NCBI GenBank assembly: GCA_910577205.1
Contig: CAJTMA010000005.1
Span: 1-64,000 of the forward strand
Source: an uncultured Alphaproteobacteria bacterium
Lineage (GTDB): Bacteria; Pseudomonadota; Alphaproteobacteria; RF32; CAG-239
Reading direction: 5' to 3'
Length of the DNA: 64,000 nt
How positions within the stretch are numbered: the first letter of the stretch is position 1; each line of letters opens with the position of its first letter. The notes below the pieces were generated by a model, which was not told the origin of the DNA, searched no databases, and saw only the letters and a program-made list of their open reading frames with translations. Below are positions 58,503 to 64,000 of this stretch, one piece after another. Both the position numbers and the translations under genes were made by a program.

Positions 58503-59516
58503 TTATTTTTTAAGCATTTTCTGCAAAGTTGCAACTTGACGCATAAAATCTTTAATAGGAATTGCAGGATAACCCATCATAATCGCCCCGGGTTCAACAT
58601 CTTTAATCAAACCGGATTGAGCACCAATCTGCGCACCACTGCCGATTGTCAAATGATCAGCAAAACCTGTTTGCCCGCCACAAACAACATAATCTCCGAA
58701 AGTACAGCTTCCGGCGATACCGGTTTGAGCAACCACCACACATCCCCTGCCAAGCTTGTCATTATGAGCGACTTGAACCAGATTATCAATCCGGCAGCCG
58801 TCACCGATAACCGTATCATCCAAAGCCCCGCGGTCGACACAAGCATTAGCGCCGATTTCAACATCATTACCGATAATCACCCGTCCCACCTGCGGAATAC
58901 GTTGGTGCTTACCATTCATAACCTGAAAACCAAAACCATCTTGTCCGATTCGCGCACCGGCATAAATATAGCAGTCATTACCCATAATTGTGTAGGAAAC
59001 TGATGCATTAGCGCCAATACGGCAATTATCGCCTATCTGGCAGCCGTCAGCAATAACAACCCCGGCTTCAATCTGGCAATGGCTGCCGATTCTGACCTTT
59101 TCACCGATAACCGCATATTCGCCGACAAATGTATCTTCACCAATAATCGCCGAAGGGTGAATTTTTGCTGTGGAAGCAATATTTCCCCGCGGCGTTTTTT
59201 CCGCATACATCGCCTGCATTAATTTCAAAAATGCGACTTTCGGATTTGCGGCAATCAGTTTAATGACACCAGCCGGAACAAAAGCCTCCAGCTCGGCAGT
59301 GGTAACACAGGCCGTTGCCTTAATTTCCGCAGCTTTTTCTTTGGCCTTCTTATCATAGAAGAAACAAATTTCATCGGCCCCGGCTTTGAGCATAGCAGCA
59401 ACTTCTTTAACTTCAGTCTGAGCTTTACTTTTATCCGCCAATTGCGCCTCACAGATTTCTTCAATCCGTTGCAAAGTAAAAGGCCCGTTGTTGATATAAA
59501 ACTGCGTATCAGCCAT
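58503..59516 (-). CDS. lpxD: UDP-3-O-acylglucosamine N-acyltransferase
   Basis: 337 residues. N-terminal uridine-binding domain (about 1-105), then hexapeptide beta-helix (IHPSAIIGEDTFVGEYAVIG onward), with GQDGFGFQ and the catalytic His region VQVAHNDKLG, and the C-terminal helix KDFMRQVATLQKMLKK. Adds the second 3-hydroxyacyl chain in lipid A synthesis. It follows bamA by 15 bp; the small chaperone gene ompH/skp often found between them is absent. Confidence 0.96.
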   Translation of the reverse strand: MADTQFYINNGPFTLQRIEEICEAQLADKSKAQTEVKEVAAMLKAGADEICFFYDKKAKEKAAEIKATACVTTAELEAFVPAGVIKLIAANPKVAFLKLMQAMYAEKTPRGNIASTAKIHPSAIIGEDTFVGEYAVIGEKVRIGSHCQIEAGVVIADGCQIGDNCRIGANASVSYTIMGNDCYIYAGARIGQDGFGFQVMNGKHQRIPQVGRVIIGNDVEIGANACVDRGALDDTVIGDGCRIDNLVQVAHNDKLGRGCVVVAQTGIAGSCTFGDYVVCGGQTGFADHLTIGSGAQIGAQSGLIKDVEPGAIMMGYPAIPIKDFMRQVATLQKMLKK

Positions 59517-59531
59517 ACCAGCTCCTTTCTG

Positions 59532-61796
59532 TTATAATCTGGAACCGAAATTCAGACGAAAGACTTCTGTTTCATCATAATCTTCCTTAACAATCGGGAA
59601 GGCTAAGTCAACATCAATCTGCCCCATCGGCGACTGCCATTGGAAACCGAAACCGGCTGCCACACGCGGCGTATCAGAGTAATCAACATAATCTTTGTTG
59701 ATATTATCCGGTTTGCCCAGCATACCCATATCCACAAAGGTGCGACCACGAACACCGACTTCATCCAAGCCAATCGGGAATGACATTTCCGCACCGGAAT
59801 AAATCATCCAGTTACCGCCAAGCGCATCTTTGGTAAATTTATCACGAGCACCAATACCGGCAAATTCAAAACCGCGTAAAGTAGAACCACCGAGATAATA
59901 ACGATTCGACAAACGAACATCCTGATGGTTATAACCGGTAATATACCCGCCGTTAAAGAACAGTTTGAAAGTATAGTAATCAGCAAGCGTGAAATATTTG
60001 TATGCCTTACCATCAAACTTCAAATATTTCTCATCCCCGCCCAAACCGGCAACATCATTGCCAAATGACAGATAGTAGCCTTCCTTCGGATTAATAGCGC
60101 TGTCACGCTTGTCATAAACCAAAGTCTGACCGATTGAAGAGTTAGAATATTTTCCTTCTTCTTCCTTAATGTAGATAGAAGCCGTATTGTCAACATTACT
60201 GATTTTATCTTCTTTTAAGGTATAACGAACATACTGCGCCAAATCATCTGTGTAATTCCACCCCAAACGCAAACGGCCGCCAGTCGATTCGCTGTCATAA
60301 GACCCTTCATCCTGATAGTCTTCTTCCGTACGGAATAAATCGACACCGGCACTCAACCGACGTCCCATAAAATATGGTTCGGTAAAGCTCAAATCATATT
60401 CGGAAGTACGTTGAGAAATTCCGACATCGGCACTAAGCTTCTGTCCTTTACCCTGGAAGTTGTTTTCCACAACACCGGCTCTGAACAATGCACCGTTGAC
60501 CGTCGAATAACCAACACCGACATTAAACGCCCCGGTCGATTTTTCTTCAACATTAACATTAATATCGGCTTTACTGTCATCTTCTGGATTCGGTTCCGTC
60601 TGAATATCAACTTTACTAAAGTAATTCAAATTTTCAACGTTGCGGCGCGAAGCTCTGATTTTGGCAGCATTAAAGGCATCGCCCTCATCAATACGGAATT
60701 CACGGCGGATAACCTCATCTTCAGTCCGTGTGTTGCCGGTAATATTAATCCGGTCGACAAACACACGCTGCCCCTCGTCAATATCAAAAACCACATCCAA
60801 TTTGCCATTTGCCGTTTTACGCAAATCCGGCGTTACATCAACAAAGGCAAAACCTTTTTTGCCCAATTCTTCGGTAATGGCAAAAACTGACTTTTCAGTC
60901 AAATCGGCATTATACCAATCGCCTTTTTCAATCAGTATCTCATCATACAAAGGCGCGGTATCCACATCTCTGATAGCGGAATTAATCACAATATTTTCCA
61001 CTTCATAACGCGGGCCTTCATCCAAAACATAAGTCACCACAAACGATTTTTTATCTGGGCTCAACTCAGCAATTGCCGAAATAACTCTGAAATCGGCATA
61101 ACCGCGTTTCAAATAAAAGCGGCGCAGCAACTCCTTATCATAGTTTGTCTTTTCGGGATCATAGTTTTCAGCGGAAGAAAACAAACGATACCAGCGGCTT
61201 TCCTTACTCATAATTTCAGACTGCAAATCATCATCCGAATAATGGGTATTGCCAACAAAATTAACTTTGCTGATAGCAGCTTCCGGCCCTTCGCTGATTT
61301 CATAAACCAAATCGACACGGTTCTGGTCGCGTTTAATAATCTTCGGCTCAACGGCAGTGGCATAACGGCCGGAACGTTTGTAGACTTCCAGAATACGCTG
61401 AACATCTTCCTGAACTTTGGCAATATTATAAATAGACCCGGATTTTAACTGAACTTCGGATTCGAGCAAAGCATCATCGATTTTATCGTTGCCGTCAAAA
61501 ACCCGCTTATTAATAATCGGATTCTCCACCAGCTTGATAACTAACAGCCCATCGCCGCGGCGGTCAAAATTGACATCGGCAAACAACCCTGTTTCAAACA
61601 AACGCTTCAGCGAAGCATTGAGGTAATCGGAGGAAACATTGCTGTTTTTGTTGATGTTCAAATAGGACAGAACCGTTTCGGTTTCCACCCGCTGCAAACC
61701 GTCAACTTCAATATCCCTGACATAAATTTCCGCAGCTTCAACCTGATAAGATAACATCAGGCCAAGACTCAAAGCTGTTAAACTAATTTTTCTCAT
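59532..61796 (-). CDS. bamA: Outer membrane protein assembly factor BamA
   Basis: 754 residues. Signal peptide (about 1-21), five POTRA domains (about 22-345; DIEVDGLQRVETETVLSYL, KVNFVGNTHYSDDDLQSEI and so on), then the 16-strand barrel with the conserved loop motif region RLSNRYYLGGSTLRGFEFAGIG (VRGF-like RGF) near 650-670. It inserts beta-barrel proteins in the outer membrane. The last residue is Leu in NFGSRL where most BamA end in Phe or Trp. It follows rseP in the classical order. Confidence 0.97.
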   Translation of the reverse strand: MRKISLTALSLGLMLSYQVEAAEIYVRDIEVDGLQRVETETVLSYLNINKNSNVSSDYLNASLKRLFETGLFADVNFDRRGDGLLVIKLVENPIINKRVFDGNDKIDDALLESEVQLKSGSIYNIAKVQEDVQRILEVYKRSGRYATAVEPKIIKRDQNRVDLVYEISEGPEAAISKVNFVGNTHYSDDDLQSEIMSKESRWYRLFSSAENYDPEKTNYDKELLRRFYLKRGYADFRVISAIAELSPDKKSFVVTYVLDEGPRYEVENIVINSAIRDVDTAPLYDEILIEKGDWYNADLTEKSVFAITEELGKKGFAFVDVTPDLRKTANGKLDVVFDIDEGQRVFVDRINITGNTRTEDEVIRREFRIDEGDAFNAAKIRASRRNVENLNYFSKVDIQTEPNPEDDSKADINVNVEEKSTGAFNVGVGYSTVNGALFRAGVVENNFQGKGQKLSADVGISQRTSEYDLSFTEPYFMGRRLSAGVDLFRTEEDYQDEGSYDSESTGGRLRLGWNYTDDLAQYVRYTLKEDKISNVDNTASIYIKEEEGKYSNSSIGQTLVYDKRDSAINPKEGYYLSFGNDVAGLGGDEKYLKFDGKAYKYFTLADYYTFKLFFNGGYITGYNHQDVRLSNRYYLGGSTLRGFEFAGIGARDKFTKDALGGNWMIYSGAEMSFPIGLDEVGVRGRTFVDMGMLGKPDNINKDYVDYSDTPRVAAGFGFQWQSPMGQIDVDLAFPIVKEDYDETEVFRLNFGSRL

Positions 61797-61821
61797 AAGT
61801 TAAAATCCTCAAAAAGTCTAA

Positions 61822-62955
61822 TTAGGCGAACCATCTGTGAAATAAGCGCACCATATCATTCCAGGTTGCAAATACCATTAAAGCAATTATTAAACTAAAA
61901 CCGACTTTAAATAAAGTCTCTTTCAACCTGTTGTTGATTTCTTTTCCGGTCACTATCTCAATCAAATAAAGAACAACGTGCCCGCCATCCAAAACCGGAA
62001 TAGGAAAGAGGTTAATCAGCCCCAGATTAATGGACAGCAAACACATAAAGACCACAAAATCCAGCCAGCTGCTCTGTTTTGAAATATCGCCGGACATTTC
62101 GGCAATCCGAACAATACCGCCTAATTCTTCGCCACTGCGTTTACCGGTAATCATCTGCCCCACGCCGCGCAATGTTGCCTCGGTCACACTCCAGGTTTCC
62201 AACAAAGCTTCTTTTACCGCGCCGACCAAAGACAGCTTCTCCTGTTCAACCTCAATCGCATTAACTGACTTAACGCCAAGCATCGGACGTTTGGAAGTCT
62301 TGCCGTCAAACTCCTGAACTTCAATTTCTTTCAGCGGAAAAGTCAATGTCATTTCTTTGCCGTCACGCAGCAACTCAATCGTTGCCTGCCCCTCGGTAAT
62401 CAAATCGACTTCCTTGCGGATATCTTCAAAATGCGTCACTTTATTGCCGTTAATCGTCAAAATCCGGTCATTAGGAATAATTCCGGCCGAAGCAGCCGCA
62501 CTATCCGGGAACACTTCCCCGACAACCGGCGGAAAAGCAATCTTGCCGACAAAAAAGAAAATTGCCGTAAACACAATAACCGCAAACAGATAGTTAGCCC
62601 CCGGTCCTGCCAAAACAATAGCCAGCTTTTTAAATGGATTTTGATAAGGGAAAGCAACCTTTTTCTGCTCTTCGCTTAACTCGGAAGCCTTGTCATCAGC
62701 CGTTGATGATGATGCATCTGCATCTCCCAGAAACTGGCAATAACCGCCCAAAGGAACAGCCGAAATTTTCCATTCTGTCCCTCGCTTGTCCTTTCTGCTC
62801 CATAACGTTTTGCCGAAACCAATAGAAAAAGTTTCGACCTGAACACCGCACAATCTGGCAACAATAAAATGCCCGAATTCATGCACAAACACCAAAATCC
62901 CTAATAAAACAACAAAGGGAACTACATAATACAGCGTATTAATCAACCACTCCAT
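61822..62955 (-). CDS. rseP: Site-2 metalloprotease RseP/MmpA
   Basis: 377 residues, intramembrane zinc protease: HEFGH at 25-29 in the first membrane helix, a PDZ domain at about 120-200 (GEVFPDSAAASAGIIPNDRILTING), LFPIPVLDGGH with the third metal ligand near 320, and C-terminal helices. It cleaves anti-sigma factors or other small membrane proteins; the ECF sigma operon at 19-20 kb could be one client, which is a guess. It lies between cdsA and bamA; dxr, often found here, is missing. Confidence 0.96.
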   Translation of the reverse strand: MEWLINTLYYVVPFVVLLGILVFVHEFGHFIVARLCGVQVETFSIGFGKTLWSRKDKRGTEWKISAVPLGGYCQFLGDADASSSTADDKASELSEEQKKVAFPYQNPFKKLAIVLAGPGANYLFAVIVFTAIFFFVGKIAFPPVVGEVFPDSAAASAGIIPNDRILTINGNKVTHFEDIRKEVDLITEGQATIELLRDGKEMTLTFPLKEIEVQEFDGKTSKRPMLGVKSVNAIEVEQEKLSLVGAVKEALLETWSVTEATLRGVGQMITGKRSGEELGGIVRIAEMSGDISKQSSWLDFVVFMCLLSINLGLINLFPIPVLDGGHVVLYLIEIVTGKEINNRLKETLFKVGFSLIIALMVFATWNDMVRLFHRWFA

Positions 62956-62966
62956 GATTTCTTTCC

Positions 62967-63755
62967 TTATAATAATCCTAAGCCATATTTAAACAATAAG
63001 GCGACTAACGGCGCTGCAAAAATCAGTCCGTCAATCCGGTCAAAAATCCCGCCGTGTCCCGGGATTAAATTACTGGAATCTTTCAATCCCAAATATCTCT
63101 TAATAGAGGATTCCACTAAATCGCCGATTTGCTCGACAACCGCAATAATCATCCCCAGCAAAGCAAAAGCCACATAAGCTTCGCGACTGCCCAGCCAATA
63201 AGAATAAGCAACACTTACGGCCGCGGCAAAAACCATTCCGCCCAAGAGGCCTGACCAGGTTTTGTTGGGGCTGATTTTAGGCGCCAGTTTCGGACCTTTA
63301 AGATTGCACCCCACCAGATAACCACCGGTATCAACACTCCAAATAACCAGGATAAACCATAAAGTTGTCAGCGCCCCCGCCATATTAAACAGCCAAATCA
63401 GCGAACCGATTCCCAAAGTGATATAAGGAACGCCAAGCGTCAACAAACGGCGATGGTTTTCATTGGCTGCTTTCAACCAAACCAGAAGCGTCACCGCCAC
63501 GGCAACCAAAGCGATAACAGTCGCATCCGTTGTCAAAACCGCCAGAGATAACGGCACCAGATACATCACGCTGTAAACGGAAGCCTTGGCATTCGGTATC
63601 ATATTAGCCCATTCCCAAGCCAACAAAGCGCCGCCGGTCAAAGCCAAAAGATTAATCATCGGCGAACCGCTGTAAACCGCCCATAAGACCAATGGCGCTA
63701 AAACCAGCGAAGTAAGCACTCTTTTCATAATTGCCGAAGCCTTAGACTTTTCCAT
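62967..63755 (-). CDS. cdsA: Phosphatidate cytidylyltransferase
   Basis: 262 residues from ATG 63755 (GAGAGAAG upstream). Makes CDP-diacylglycerol from phosphatidate and CTP. Six to eight membrane helices and the family signature SSIKRYLGLKDSSN followed by PGHGGIFDRIDG near the C-terminus. The start overlaps the end of uppS by 14 bp, so the genes are coupled. Length is normal. Confidence 0.96.
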   Translation of the reverse strand: MEKSKASAIMKRVLTSLVLAPLVLWAVYSGSPMINLLALTGGALLAWEWANMIPNAKASVYSVMYLVPLSLAVLTTDATVIALVAVAVTLLVWLKAANENHRRLLTLGVPYITLGIGSLIWLFNMAGALTTLWFILVIWSVDTGGYLVGCNLKGPKLAPKISPNKTWSGLLGGMVFAAAVSVAYSYWLGSREAYVAFALLGMIIAVVEQIGDLVESSIKRYLGLKDSSNLIPGHGGIFDRIDGLIFAAPLVALLFKYGLGLL

Positions 63756-64000
63756 ATCTTCTCTCCCTGGTTTTAAAGTCATTAATAATATCGGTCAGTT
63801 CATTTTTATTGAAATCCGGCCAAAAAGTCGGCGTAAAATAAAATTCGGTATAAGCAAGCTGCCATAACAGGTAATTGCTGAGCCGCTGCTCGCCGCTGGT
63901 ACGGATAAGCAAATCCGGATCGGGAATATCTTTGGTGTAAAGCATATCGGAAAACAGTTTGACATCGATATCCTCAACAGACATATCGCCTTTTTGAACC
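63742..64000 (-). CDS. uppS: Undecaprenyl diphosphate synthase, 5' part outside the window
   Basis: The visible 85 C-terminal residues include DLLIRTSGEQRLSNYLLWQ, then AYTEFYFTPTFWPDF, the conserved last third of cis-prenyltransferases, which make the undecaprenyl carrier for peptidoglycan and LPS sugars. The reading frame stays open to the window edge. It precedes cdsA in the usual uppS-cdsA-rseP-bamA order. Confidence 0.95.
   Translation of the reverse strand, partial: VQKGDMSVEDIDVKLFSDMLYTKDIPDPDLLIRTSGEQRLSNYLLWQLAYTEFYFTPTFWPDFNKNELTDIINDFKTRERRYGKV

Overview
The window looks like a chromosomal segment of an AT-leaning alphaproteobacterium, probably a host- or gut-associated uncultured lineage; this is inferred from synteny and not from any marker search. 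The backbone consists of blocks typical of Alphaproteobacteria: rpiB-glyA and nrdR-nusB-def-fmt at the left; tig, clpP, clpX, lon, hupB and tRNA-Val, all on the minus strand, in the middle; and uppS-cdsA-rseP-bamA-lpxD-fabZ-lpxA-lpxI-lpxB at the right. Lipid A biosynthesis uses LpxI. Most genes have clear Shine-Dalgarno (SD) sites.

Layout. 1-6.4 kb: a small Cys-rich secreted protein, a formylmethionine/nusB/nrdR operon, a WG-repeat lipoprotein that looks foreign, glyA, rpiB, and a tRNA-Cys/tRNA-Asn pair with a strong promoter and terminator. 6.4-8.7 kb: a 109-bp direct repeat, then an HNH-nuclease-like protein translationally coupled to a SUKH-type small protein (candidate toxin/immunity pair). 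8.8-17.5 kb: a sirtuin, then a complete type II-C CRISPR-Cas locus (51 repeats and 50 spacers, cas2, cas1, cas9, and a tracrRNA divergent from cas9). 17.5-28.2 kb: membrane proteins, an ECF sigma factor operon with a recognisable autoregulatory promoter, a U32/RlhA-like protein, a 3-oxoacid CoA-transferase, and two more Cys-rich secreted proteins. 28.2-47.6 kb: the tig-clpP-clpX-lon-hupB-tRNA-Val backbone, split by a lipid A/Kdo module (acyltransferase, waaA, lpxK), an aldo/keto reductase, dut and a glycosylation module (gtrB, gtrA, a GT-C-like protein, GT2, methyltransferase). 47.7-64 kb: prfC, comEC and the outer-membrane biogenesis cluster, interrupted by two paralogous beta-helix-like proteins and a zincin-like protein.

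How it works together. Cas9, Cas1, Cas2, the tracrRNA and the array make an apparently intact adaptive immune system. Every repeat encodes its own near-consensus sigma-70 promoter (TTGACC, 16 bp, TGC-TATAAT), so each spacer can be transcribed separately, as known for Neisseria type II-C loci. Repeat variants fall into blocks, which suggests that spacers are added at the cas2 side. Two pairs of near-identical spacers suggest repeated acquisition against diverging targets.

The accessory regions also hold several repeated, probably structured, intergenic elements: a roughly 140-bp element seen twice, each time before a terminator between convergent genes; a palindromic family at 35.5-36.0 and 57.9-58.0 kb whose arms differ yet stay complementary; a MITE-like palindrome between lpxA and lpxI; and a tRNA-Val 3' fragment that looks like an integration scar.
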